NCBI RefSeq assembly: GCF_050589645.1
Contig: NZ_JBNGOQ010000005.1
Location: 454,444 to 518,443 of the forward strand
DNA: 64,000 bases
Reading direction: 5' to 3'
From: JBNGOQ01 sp050589645
GTDB lineage: Bacteria; Bacteroidota; Bacteroidia; Flavobacteriales; Flavobacteriaceae
Positions 1 to 8,509 of this stretch are shown in pieces (the stretch's first letter is position 1; every line of letters begins with the position of its first letter). The position numbers were made by a program, and so were the translations under genes. The notes beneath the pieces were generated by a model. The model searched no databases, was not told the DNA's origin, and saw nothing but the letters and a program-made list of their open reading frames with translations.

Positions 1-3
1 CCA

Positions 4-1647
4 ATGGACGGTATCTATAGTGATATGATCCGTTTAAATCAAATTGGCTATTATCCCAAAGCCACCAAAAAGGCGGTAATCGTGGAAAGTAAGAACGCAG
101 GGAAATTCAGTGTGGTGGATGCAACTACGAAGGAGGCGGTGTTTCAGGGGAGTCTTTCCGAACCCATGACCTGGGAACTAGCCGGCGAACAGGTGCAGGT
201 GGCTGATTTTTCTGAACTAAATACCGAGGGCGAATACCATATTTTTGTTGATGGCATAGGGTATTCATATCCTTTTTCCATTGGGAAGAAGGTGCTGCGC
301 AAAGCCTTTTTAGGTTCTGTAAAGGGCTTGTACTATCAGCGAGCGGGCATGGCTTTGGAGGAGCAATACGCCGGAAAATGGCACAGGCCCATGGGTCACC
401 CCGATGACAGCATTCTTTTTCACCCTTCTTCGGGCAAAGATACCGGTTATATGGCATCGCCCAAGGGCTGGTATGACGCCGGTGATTATGGAAAGTACGT
501 GTTAAACGCCAGTTTTCCGTTGGGACAGTTTTTCCAGCTACAGGAAGATTATCCCGAAATCATTGGCGATAACGAGTTAAATATTCCGGAAAGCGGAAAC
601 GGACAGAGCGATTATCTGGACGAACTCCGATACGAAATGGATTGGGTCTTGACCATGCAGGATACAGACGGGGGCCTGTTCCATAAATTGACGGCCTTTG
701 GTTTTGAAGATATGATCATGCCACATAAGTCGGTAAAACAGCGCTACATCATTGGAAAAGGCACTGCGGCTACCCTGGATTTTGCGGCAGCCGCAGCCAA
801 GGCCTACCGCATTTTTTTAGCTCAGGACGCTACCTATGCCCAAAACTGTTTGGACGCAGCAAAAAAGGCCTATGCCTGGGCCATTTCAAATCCTGAAGTT
901 TCCTTTGTAAATCCCGAGGGTATTATTACCGGACAATACGGTGACACCAATTTTGATGATGAGTTTTTTTGGGCAGGGGCCGAACTCTACCTGTCCACCA
1001 GGGACACCACTTACTTGGACAATCTTAAAAAGGACAATCTTAATTTCGCTTACAAGCCCGGGGATGGCTGGGCGAGTTATATGCGATTTTTGGGTATGTT
1101 TTCGCTGGTAAAGCAGAAAGATGCCTTGCCCGATGGGTTCTATGAAGAACTAAAAGCAGGTATTTTGGGGTCGGCCGACGCCTTGGTCAAAAAAGCGGCA
1201 GCCCTGGATTATTTCCAACCGATAGACGATTTTCAGTGGGGTTCCAATAGCGACGTATTAAATACGGCCATGATTATGGCGCAAGCCTATCAGCTAGAAC
1301 CCAAGGAGGTCTATTTAAAAGGCGTACAGCAGGCCGTTGATTATGTTTTGGGAAACAACGCCATGGGGTATAGCTATCTTACCGGTTTCGGCACCAAAAC
1401 ACCCATGTTCATTCACCACAGGCAAAGTGCCGGTGACGCGGTTGAGGAACCGGTACCCGGCCTACTTTCCGGCGGACCCAACAGCAGGTTGCAGGATGCC
1501 TCCAGCGGTGTGGTCTATCCCGAAGACCCGGCACCCATGAAAAGCTGGGTCGATCAGGAACCCAGTTTCGCCAGCAACGAAATATGCCTCAACTGGAACG
1601 CTCCCTTGACCTATATCCTTGGATTTTTGGAACAAGAATCACACTGA
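4..1647 (+). CDS. GH9 family endoglucanase (5' end probably outside window)
   Basis: Glycoside hydrolase family 9 enzyme, expected to cut beta-1,4 (or mixed-linkage) glucans by inversion. Residues about 8-92 form the immunoglobulin-like CelD_N domain that precedes many GH9 domains (IRLNQIGYYP opening). The (alpha/alpha)6 catalytic domain follows to the end. DAGDYGKYV (DAGD at 158-161) carries the base aspartates, HHRQS is the conserved histidine segment, and NEICLNWNAP near the C-terminus carries the acid Glu (about 526). No signal peptide is visible. The reading frame is open to base 1, so the true start and a secretion signal probably lie upstream; otherwise it would start at the ATG at 4. 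It sits at the edge of a SusCD locus with GH26 and GH1. Family certain, substrate inferred. Confidence 0.9.
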   Translation: MDGIYSDMIRLNQIGYYPKATKKAVIVESKNAGKFSVVDATTKEAVFQGSLSEPMTWELAGEQVQVADFSELNTEGEYHIFVDGIGYSYPFSIGKKVLRKAFLGSVKGLYYQRAGMALEEQYAGKWHRPMGHPDDSILFHPSSGKDTGYMASPKGWYDAGDYGKYVLNASFPLGQFFQLQEDYPEIIGDNELNIPESGNGQSDYLDELRYEMDWVLTMQDTDGGLFHKLTAFGFEDMIMPHKSVKQRYIIGKGTAATLDFAAAAAKAYRIFLAQDATYAQNCLDAAKKAYAWAISNPEVSFVNPEGIITGQYGDTNFDDEFFWAGAELYLSTRDTTYLDNLKKDNLNFAYKPGDGWASYMRFLGMFSLVKQKDALPDGFYEELKAGILGSADALVKKAAALDYFQPIDDFQWGSNSDVLNTAMIMAQAYQLEPKEVYLKGVQQAVDYVLGNNAMGYSYLTGFGTKTPMFIHHRQSAGDAVEEPVPGLLSGGPNSRLQDASSGVVYPEDPAPMKSWVDQEPSFASNEICLNWNAPLTYILGFLEQESH

Positions 1648-1758
1648 GCAACTACCGAAAAATAAAAATAAGCAGACACTTCCTTACGGGCATAGTTGCC
1701 ATTTTCTTAACAGACTTTTATCCATATTTATAGTACTTTTAGGCCTTATTTTACTTCT
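1648..1758. other. Spacer between GH9 and DUF255 genes with a 7-bp inverted repeat
   Basis: GCAACTA at 1648-1654, directly after the GH9 stop, pairs with TAGTTGC at 1693-1699. A short GGCA/TGCC stem followed by ATTTTCTT lies inside it. It could act as a weak terminator, but the loop is long. No clear TAnnTTTG box was found for the downstream gene, so the two genes may be co-transcribed. Confidence 0.3.
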
Positions 1759-3876
1759 ATGACCCATAGCACCCGGCGAAGCATACAACATTTTAAGATT
1801 AGCTTGCTTTTTTTGTCCCTTATGGCCTTTTTTTCCTGTAAACAAACAGGGAAACAGGACAGCGGGCATAAGTATACCAATGCGCTGATCGACGAAACCA
1901 GTCCGTATTTGTTACAGCATGCCCATAATCCCGTGAATTGGAGACCCTGGAGTGAGGAAGCGTTGGAAACCGCCAAAAAGGAAAACAAGCTGGTGTTGGT
2001 CAGTATTGGTTATTCTTCCTGCCATTGGTGCCATGTGATGGAGGAAGAAACTTTTGAGGATGAGGAGATTGCGAAAATGATGAATGAGAACTTCATCAGC
2101 ATCAAGGTAGACCGGGAAGAACGCCCGGACGTGGATCAGATATATATGACCGCCCTATTGCTCATGAAAGGGGATGGTGGCTGGCCGTTGAACGTTATTG
2201 TGCTTCCCAATGGAAAACCTTTGTACGGGGGTACTTATCATACCAAATCGCAGTGGAATAAGGTATTGACCGAAATAAGTGGGATGTATGCCGAAGATCC
2301 CAAACGGGCCAATGAGTATGCAGACCGCGTGGCGGCAGGGATACAGGAAGTCAATGTGGTACAGCCATCCGATGGTTTCGGGGCGTTGACCCGGGATGCC
2401 CTTTTTACCAGCGTAGAAAGATGGAAAACAAGGTGGGATCCCGAATGGGGCGGCAATCGGGAACAACAAAAATTTATGCTTCCCATAAATTTGGACTTTT
2501 TACTAAATTTTAGCCTCCTGGCCGAAGATAAGGATGCGAGTGAACATGTGCGGCTTAGCCTGGATAAAATGGCCATGGGCGGGGTTTACGACCAAATCGG
2601 TGGTGGTTTCTATAGGTACAGCACCGATAGCCGGTGGAAGGTCCCCCATTTTGAGAAAATGCTGTATGACAATGCCCAACTGATAAGCTTGTATTCCAAG
2701 GCTTATGGACTGTTTAAGAAAACAGAGTACAAACAAGTGGTTTTTGAAACCATCACTTTTCTGGAGCGGGAAATGAAATATGAAGATGGTGGGTATTACG
2801 CCGCAATGGATGCGGATAGCGAAGGGGAAGAAGGCAAGTATTACATCTGGGAAGAGCAAGAATTAAGGGGCTTGTTGGCCGATGATTTTCCGCTATTCTC
2901 GAACTATTTCAATATTGAGCGCCAACATGTATGGGAGAATTCCTCCTATATTTTGTTCAAATCACAGGACGATGAGCACTTTGCCGCTGAAAATGGCATC
3001 TCCTTATCGGAATTGCAGGAGTATCAAAAAAAATGGCGTACAGCGCTGCTCAATGCCAGGCAAAAACGCATACGGCCCAACATAGATGACAAGATTATTA
3101 CGTCCTGGAACGCCTTGCTTATCAGTGCCTATGTGGATGCCTATAGGACTTTTGAGGACCCGGTTTTTTTGGATAGGGCCAAGGGCATATTCAATTTTAT
3201 CCGTGCCCATAGCTATAAAGAAGGCCGTTTGTTGCATTCCTATAAAAAGGGGGGAAGGCCGATCGATGGTTTTCTGGAAGACTATGCCTTTCTTATCAAA
3301 GCGTCCATAAACCTGTACGGGGTTGCCCTGGATGCAGAATACCTTGATTTTGCCAACAGTTTGGCGAAAACCGTGGAAACCCACTTTACCGATAGTGCAT
3401 CGGGAATGTACAGGTACAACAGCAGCAATAAACTTATTTCCAAAATTGTAAAGACCGATGACGGAGTGTTGCCTTCCCCCAATGCGGTGATGGCACAAAA
3501 CCTATTCCAATTGGGGCACCTCAATTACGATACGGCATCCATGGACAGATCCAAAAGTATGCTTTCTTCCATGGTACCGTTGCTTGTGGAGAATGCTCCG
3601 AGCTATGCGCAGTGGAACGCCCTCTTACTCAACCAGGTATATCCCTATTATGAAATTGCGGTGGTAGGGGACCGGGGTACCGATCTGGTAGCATCGCTGC
3701 ACAAACAACATATTCCCAATGCTCTGGTGATTGGCAGTTTGTCGGAAAGCGAGCTCCCCCTGTTCAAAGGACGTTATGTGCCCGGGGAGACCTTTATTTA
3801 TGTGTGCAGGAACAGCACGTGTAAACTTCCCGTCCAGACCGTTGCGGAAGCCATGGATCAACTCGGTAGTTTTTAG
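1759..3876 (+). CDS. DUF255 (YyaL/SSP411-like) thioredoxin-domain lipoprotein
   Basis: 705-residue member of the DUF255 family: a thioredoxin-like N-terminal domain followed by an (alpha/alpha)6 barrel resembling sugar-processing enzymes. The opening segment has a hydrophobic signal ending in a lipobox (FFSC, Cys27), so it is predicted to be a lipoprotein. The diagnostic segment NALIDETSPYLLQHAHNPVNW is present, followed by SSCHWCH with a CxxC pair at Cys88/Cys91. The barrel starts around residue 220 (YDQIGGGFYRYS, VPHFEKMLYDNAQL). The biochemical role of the family is not established. Its place between GH9 and GH26 genes makes a role in sugar handling possible but unproven. The end converges on the GH26 gene with a 12-base gap. 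Confidence 0.88.
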   Translation: MTHSTRRSIQHFKISLLFLSLMAFFSCKQTGKQDSGHKYTNALIDETSPYLLQHAHNPVNWRPWSEEALETAKKENKLVLVSIGYSSCHWCHVMEEETFEDEEIAKMMNENFISIKVDREERPDVDQIYMTALLLMKGDGGWPLNVIVLPNGKPLYGGTYHTKSQWNKVLTEISGMYAEDPKRANEYADRVAAGIQEVNVVQPSDGFGALTRDALFTSVERWKTRWDPEWGGNREQQKFMLPINLDFLLNFSLLAEDKDASEHVRLSLDKMAMGGVYDQIGGGFYRYSTDSRWKVPHFEKMLYDNAQLISLYSKAYGLFKKTEYKQVVFETITFLEREMKYEDGGYYAAMDADSEGEEGKYYIWEEQELRGLLADDFPLFSNYFNIERQHVWENSSYILFKSQDDEHFAAENGISLSELQEYQKKWRTALLNARQKRIRPNIDDKIITSWNALLISAYVDAYRTFEDPVFLDRAKGIFNFIRAHSYKEGRLLHSYKKGGRPIDGFLEDYAFLIKASINLYGVALDAEYLDFANSLAKTVETHFTDSASGMYRYNSSNKLISKIVKTDDGVLPSPNAVMAQNLFQLGHLNYDTASMDRSKSMLSSMVPLLVENAPSYAQWNALLLNQVYPYYEIAVVGDRGTDLVASLHKQHIPNALVIGSLSESELPLFKGRYVPGETFIYVCRNSTCKLPVQTVAEAMDQLGSF

Positions 3877-3888
3877 TAACCAGTAACC

Positions 3889-5058
3889 TTACCTGATATC
3901 CTTGATATCCTCTAGGAAAAGCACATGGGGCAGCTGCCTGAATTTTACAAAATCGGCACTGCTTTTTTGTTCTGGATAGGGTGCAAAATGATGGCTGGGC
4001 CTGGCATTCCTCCAGAAGAGTGCCCAGGCAATGCCCGAATGGGCTATGTGCTTGTCCAAAACCCGGGTCCACCAGTCGGCTACCCGCACTTTGTTCAATC
4101 CGGCTTCGGTAAGGGCATAGGGTTTGTCCTTTGTTTTGGCGATATGTCCTAAAATGCTTATGTTTTGTTGCAGGTTCTTTGTAAAATTGGCCGTGGTCCA
4201 GTGTTGATAGATATCTACCCCCAAGATATCCACAAAGGCATCACCCGGATAATAGCTAAGATATTCTGCCTCATCGCTAAAGGTGTTGGGCGAATAGGCG
4301 TAGAGAATGTGCGAAACCCCAAATTCCGTATACATTAGGGATACGGTTTCCCGCCATAAACGTTGGTACTCTTCCGGACTGCAGTGCCCCTTGCCCCACC
4401 AGAACCAGGAACCGTTCATCTCATGAAATGGCCTAAAAACCAAGGGAATGGGCTTTCCAGATTCATCGGTCAACGCATTGATGAACTGGGCCACCCTGGA
4501 CAGCCAATCCTTATACTTTTCATGCAGGCGCCCCCCTTTTAGGATATGTTTTACGGCCTTGCGCGTATGCCAAGCACTTTTGTTGGAAACTGGATTGTCC
4601 GGGTGCCAGCTCAGCGTTATGATGCCACCTTTTTTATGTCCTTTTTTGACCAAGGTCTTGATTAGGGAAAAGGGAACCGTATCCAGATTGTGGGAGTTGC
4701 CCAATTCTATATGTCCAATTTCAAAGCCATGGACCGCAGGGTGGTCCCCGGCAACGTCGCCTACATCACTTTTGTATTGGGTGCCATCATTTTTCCAGGA
4801 TATGCCATAGGCCGTGGCATCCTGATGTCCAAAGGCATACCCCTTCTCTGCAATGTGCTGTATTCTTGTATACAGTCCCTGTGCGGCCGGGTTTCTGTTT
4901 ATTGTGAAGTTGGCTGTATTTTTTTGAATCACGGGAGCTACGGATTTGCACGAAGCTAATAGACTTAAAATCAAGGGAAAAACAGCAAAAAATAAATATT
5001 TCCGTGTCCTTACATCTTGACCGGGCCGGGAAAACCGGGCTTGCTGTTTACCTATCAT
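3889..5058 (-). CDS. GH26 family glycosidase, predicted surface or periplasmic lipoprotein (beta-mannanase type)
   Basis: Glycoside hydrolase family 26, usually endo-beta-1,4-mannanase but also lichenase or beta-1,3-xylanase. A long basic n-region and hydrophobic stretch end in LLASC (Cys37), a lipoprotein signal. The retaining active site is clear: acid/base Glu213 in RPFHEMNGSWFWWG and nucleophile Glu318 in YALTEAGL. The ITLSWHPDNP segment is also typical. The 389-residue length fits a single-domain enzyme. It follows the VCBS-repeat gene after 15 bases and is probably co-transcribed with it. Substrate is inferred from the neighbours (GH9, GH1, SusCD): glucomannan, mannan or mixed-linkage glucan. 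Confidence 0.9.
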   Translation of the reverse strand: MIGKQQARFSRPGQDVRTRKYLFFAVFPLILSLLASCKSVAPVIQKNTANFTINRNPAAQGLYTRIQHIAEKGYAFGHQDATAYGISWKNDGTQYKSDVGDVAGDHPAVHGFEIGHIELGNSHNLDTVPFSLIKTLVKKGHKKGGIITLSWHPDNPVSNKSAWHTRKAVKHILKGGRLHEKYKDWLSRVAQFINALTDESGKPIPLVFRPFHEMNGSWFWWGKGHCSPEEYQRLWRETVSLMYTEFGVSHILYAYSPNTFSDEAEYLSYYPGDAFVDILGVDIYQHWTTANFTKNLQQNISILGHIAKTKDKPYALTEAGLNKVRVADWWTRVLDKHIAHSGIAWALFWRNARPSHHFAPYPEQKSSADFVKFRQLPHVLFLEDIKDIR

Positions 5059-5073
5059 GGATTAGACTTACCC

Positions 5074-8000
5074 TTAGCGCATAACGGATTGTGCTATCAC
5101 CGGATTTTTGGGTGTATTAATTTTAACGAACTGGATAAAATCACCGTTTTTCGCCAAAAGAATGTAACCAGACCCTGCTAGACCTATGGTACGCATGTCT
5201 TTAACGTCGCCCGGGGCAAAAAGTCCACTTTTTGTTGCTGTAATGGCTTCAAAATGACCGGCGCCATCGCCTTTCAGGAACAAACCGTTTCCCGCATCAT
5301 TTCTGGGAGTCTCCACCTCTGCCCCGTACAGATTGCCCGCAAGGACCATATCTAAATGCGAATCACCGTCGTAGTCATCCACCAGTATTTGGTTGATACT
5401 GGAAAGTTGTGCCAAATTGGGCAGTTCATGGCGGACAAACTGGCCGTTCACATTTTCCAAATACACACTGGCAAAAGATTTTACCCGATAGTGCAGCGAG
5501 TTTTCCAGGTAATCCTCGGTGTACACATCTTCCAGTGTAGCCGTGGAAAAGGAGGCGTAATCCTCAAACTTTTTCTTTATTCCGGGCATTTGTTGGGAAG
5601 AGCATTCCCTGCCTCTTAGCGGATATTTTTTACCTCCATTAAAATAACTGAGTACAATATCATTGGTGTTGTTCCGATCAAAATCGTTAAAGTAGATATC
5701 AAAAGTCTCTTTTTCATTGGCCTTATACTTGTAGTTTAGGCCCAAATTGCCAGCTACCAGATCCAGGTCTCCGTCCTTGTCAAAATCACCCTGCTGAATG
5801 CTAAACCACCAACCGTTGGTATCCTTTAGCCCAAGATCTTCACTTACATTTTTGAACACACCTTGCTGATTCCGCAAAACGGTAAGGGGCATCCATTCAC
5901 CTACCACGATCAGATCGGTCCACCCATCTTGATCAAAGTCGGACCAAACCGCGTCCGTAACCAAGCCCAATTCTTCTAGGAACGGGGCCACTTTCTTGGT
6001 GATATCCACAAATTTTGGGGCACCAGCCGTACTAACGTTCTCCAAGATATAGCTGTTGGCGGGGAAGGGGTAGTTGCCCGGGACAAGGCGTCCCCCGACA
6101 AATAGGTCCAGATCCCCATCCTTGTCAAAATCAAAACTTTGAGCCCGTGAGCCGCTGCTGATCATCTCCGGCAGGGCTGCAAGGGATTTTTTTAAGTGGC
6201 CTTTTCCATCGTTGACATACAATCTGTCCTGTAGCAGTATGGATTGCTTGTCAAATTCGTTGCCACCACTTATCATATATACGTCCAGATCCCCATCATT
6301 ATCAGCATCAAACATATGGATGCCCATGTCCTCGTACGCTTTGTCAATGGCTATCGTTTCTGTATCCTGCTTTTCAAAACCGGTATTTGTTTGAAAAAAC
6401 AGTCCGGCTTCGTAGCCAGCGGAGCCTCCCACCATAAAATCGTCCAATCCGTCCCCATTTAGGTCGCCTACGGCCAGTCCGGGGCCCAGCATAGAGGTTT
6501 GGTGCGGTAAAAGGATTTCCTTTTCAAAATCGTCATAGTAGTTCTCCAAATGTTGATGTTCGGCAATAAGCGTGGTATCGGTTTCTGTGGCAAACAGTTT
6601 TTCGAGCTTTTCTTCAGGTTTGGGAGTTTCAGCTTTGGCATCCGAATGCGCAATGACCAACAACTGATTGCTTTTTACCGCGGCCATATGTTGAACCCGG
6701 TCATCGGGCCACTGGATGCGTATGGAGTCCACCTCGGAGGCCTTGCCCAGTCCAAAGTGCAATTGCGGCGCTACGGAGGACTGAAACCCTCTGGTGAGCG
6801 TCATTTCCTGGAATTGTGTACTGCCTTTTATACTAAGGGATACTTTTACCCCGACACCAAAGGGATTTTTATCGGTTCCTTGGAACCGGAGGGTCATAAA
6901 ATTACTTTGTTCCGCACTTTTGTTTTCGAAAAGCGAAACCGGATCGTCTATATTGTTGGTCACTATTTCCAGATCTCCATCATTATCAAGATCTACATAG
7001 ACACTGCCGTTGGAGAATCCCTTAAAAGAGATGCCCCAAGCCTCGTTCATTTCGCTAAAGGTAAGGTCCCCGTTATTTTTTAGGGCAAAATTGTCAATAC
7101 GTTCCGAAGGAATGGCCAGACTGCGTTCCAAAGTGCTGTCTATGGGTTTGTTGCGGTTTTCCAAAGCCAGAAAGTAGTCCCTGTTGTTGATTTCCCTTCG
7201 GGTACCGTTGGAAATGAAGATATCCTTCCAACCGTCATTGTCCAAATCGGCAAATAGGGGCCCCCAACTCCAATCTGTTGACGAAAGCCCTGCCAATCGG
7301 GATATATTGCTGAAATCGGGAAGCGTATCATGTACCAGCCCATTGTTAAGCTGCAGGCTGTTTTGCATGTACTGGTAATGAAAGCCCGAGTTTACGGTAC
7401 TCCAGAATAAACTGGGGTTCATACTGGCCATATTCGCCTTTGACCGGCGATTGTCCTGGGCGGTCATGTCTACCTGTAGGATGTCCAGGAGCTGATCATT
7501 GTTAAAATCGGCGATATCCACGCCCATTCCGTAAAAGGAAGTGTTTTTGGTAACCCGCCTTACTTGTTCCGAAAACGTACCGTTTTTGTTGTTGATAAAC
7601 AGATAGTCCGGCGTGCTAAAGTCATTGGATACGTAAAGATCGGGCCAGCCATCATTGTTTACATCGCCTACCGTGGCACTTAGCGACAGGCCAAAAGTCT
7701 TTAAACCCGCTTCTTCTGCAACATCCACAAAGACTTCCCCATCGTTTCGGTACAGCTTATCCGTTTCGTTCTCCTTGGGAAATTTTGTCTTGAACAGATA
7801 AAATTGGTTGGGTGCATTGAAGGGGGTAGGGGGGTAGTTGGCGAGATACATGTCCAAGTCCCCGTCCTTGTCATAGTCAAAGAAAGTAGCCTGCACGCTG
7901 TTCCCAACATCGGCTATCCCGTACTCTGCGGCTTTTTCGGCAAAAGTTTGGTCCCCGTTGTTTATAAAAAGCTGGTTTTCCTTGGGCTGAAATTTTCCGC

Positions 8001-8400
8001 CTACGGAACAATAAATGTCCAATAAACCATCGTTGTTCACATCGGCCATGGTAACGCCGGTATACCAGCGGGAATCTCCAGAAACACCGGCTTTTTCGGA
8101 AATGTCCTCGAACTGCAGGTTTCCCTTGTTGAGATATAATTTGTTAGGGACCATATTGCCGGTAAAATACAGATCGATCAGTCCATCATTGTTGATATCC
8201 CCGGCAGCTATTCCCCCTCCCATATAGAGATAGGAATAGGTGAAGTAATTCAGGGAATCGTTTTCGGTAAGGACGTTTGAAAATGTGATGCCGGTATGGT
8301 CCTGGCCAAGCTGCTGAAATATACGTGTCTCGGCTTGCTCTTGATGGCTACAGGAAAAAAGCACAAGGCCCAGTGCTATTAAAAAAAAGCTCCTCTTCAT
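5074..8400 (-). CDS. VCBS/FG-GAP repeat lipoprotein with ASPIC-UnbV domain
   Basis: Predicted 1108-residue outer-surface lipoprotein. The ATG at 8400 is preferred because it begins a proper signal (MKRSFFLIALGLVLFSC, lipobox LFSC); an open frame runs 22 codons further up with no signal character. About 14 calcium-loop motifs of the D-x-[ND]-x-D-G-x-x-D type (for example DINNDGLIDLYF and DADNDGDLDVYM) mark two beta-propeller-like sets. Between them, near residues 520-590, is the ASPIC/UnbV domain (TLTRGFQSSVAPQLHFGLG, IRIQWPDDR). Such proteins are common beside SusCD pairs in marine Bacteroidota; a glycan-binding role is likely but unproven. It is separated from susD by a strong terminator and followed by GH26. 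Confidence 0.87.
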   Translation of the reverse strand: MKRSFFLIALGLVLFSCSHQEQAETRIFQQLGQDHTGITFSNVLTENDSLNYFTYSYLYMGGGIAAGDINNDGLIDLYFTGNMVPNKLYLNKGNLQFEDISEKAGVSGDSRWYTGVTMADVNNDGLLDIYCSVGGKFQPKENQLFINNGDQTFAEKAAEYGIADVGNSVQATFFDYDKDGDLDMYLANYPPTPFNAPNQFYLFKTKFPKENETDKLYRNDGEVFVDVAEEAGLKTFGLSLSATVGDVNNDGWPDLYVSNDFSTPDYLFINNKNGTFSEQVRRVTKNTSFYGMGVDIADFNNDQLLDILQVDMTAQDNRRSKANMASMNPSLFWSTVNSGFHYQYMQNSLQLNNGLVHDTLPDFSNISRLAGLSSTDWSWGPLFADLDNDGWKDIFISNGTRREINNRDYFLALENRNKPIDSTLERSLAIPSERIDNFALKNNGDLTFSEMNEAWGISFKGFSNGSVYVDLDNDGDLEIVTNNIDDPVSLFENKSAEQSNFMTLRFQGTDKNPFGVGVKVSLSIKGSTQFQEMTLTRGFQSSVAPQLHFGLGKASEVDSIRIQWPDDRVQHMAAVKSNQLLVIAHSDAKAETPKPEEKLEKLFATETDTTLIAEHQHLENYYDDFEKEILLPHQTSMLGPGLAVGDLNGDGLDDFMVGGSAGYEAGLFFQTNTGFEKQDTETIAIDKAYEDMGIHMFDADNDGDLDVYMISGGNEFDKQSILLQDRLYVNDGKGHLKKSLAALPEMISSGSRAQSFDFDKDGDLDLFVGGRLVPGNYPFPANSYILENVSTAGAPKFVDITKKVAPFLEELGLVTDAVWSDFDQDGWTDLIVVGEWMPLTVLRNQQGVFKNVSEDLGLKDTNGWWFSIQQGDFDKDGDLDLVAGNLGLNYKYKANEKETFDIYFNDFDRNNTNDIVLSYFNGGKKYPLRGRECSSQQMPGIKKKFEDYASFSTATLEDVYTEDYLENSLHYRVKSFASVYLENVNGQFVRHELPNLAQLSSINQILVDDYDGDSHLDMVLAGNLYGAEVETPRNDAGNGLFLKGDGAGHFEAITATKSGLFAPGDVKDMRTIGLAGSGYILLAKNGDFIQFVKINTPKNPVIAQSVMR

Positions 8401-8419
8401 GATTGCAATTTTGAAACAA

Positions 8420-8451
8420 TAAAGATAAGAATTAGCCCGGATGTGATGCAA
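8420..8451 (-). promoter_or_regulatory. Possible Bacteroidota promoter for the VCBS/GH26 pair
   Basis: On the minus strand, TTG (8451-8449) is followed after 21 bases by TATCTTTA (8427-8420), one mismatch from the TAnnTTTG -7 box. It would give a leader of about 13 bases before the ATG at 8400. It lies right after the susCD terminator, where a new promoter would be needed. Confidence 0.35.
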
Positions 8452-8482
8452 AAAAAAACGGGGCAATACGCTTTTGCCCCGT
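8450..8482 (-). terminator. Rho-independent terminator of the susCD operon
   Basis: On the minus strand a perfect 9-bp stem ACGGGGCAA / TTGCCCCGT with a 7-base loop is followed directly by nine T residues (read as A8450-8458 on the plus strand). It begins 27 bases past the susD stop. This is the clearest intrinsic terminator in the window. Confidence 0.88.
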
Positions 8483-8509
8483 CTTCCAAACTAACTCCTT
8501 AAACTAAAC

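Noticed and set aside
6550..7083. 177-codon plus-strand open frame
   Set aside because: It lies entirely inside the VCBS-repeat gene on the other strand; its translation has no domain features, while the minus strand has clear calcium-loop motifs.
8401..8466. 22-codon extension of the VCBS lipoprotein
   Set aside because: The extension would hide the lipoprotein signal that begins at 8400 and would cross the predicted promoter and part of the terminator.
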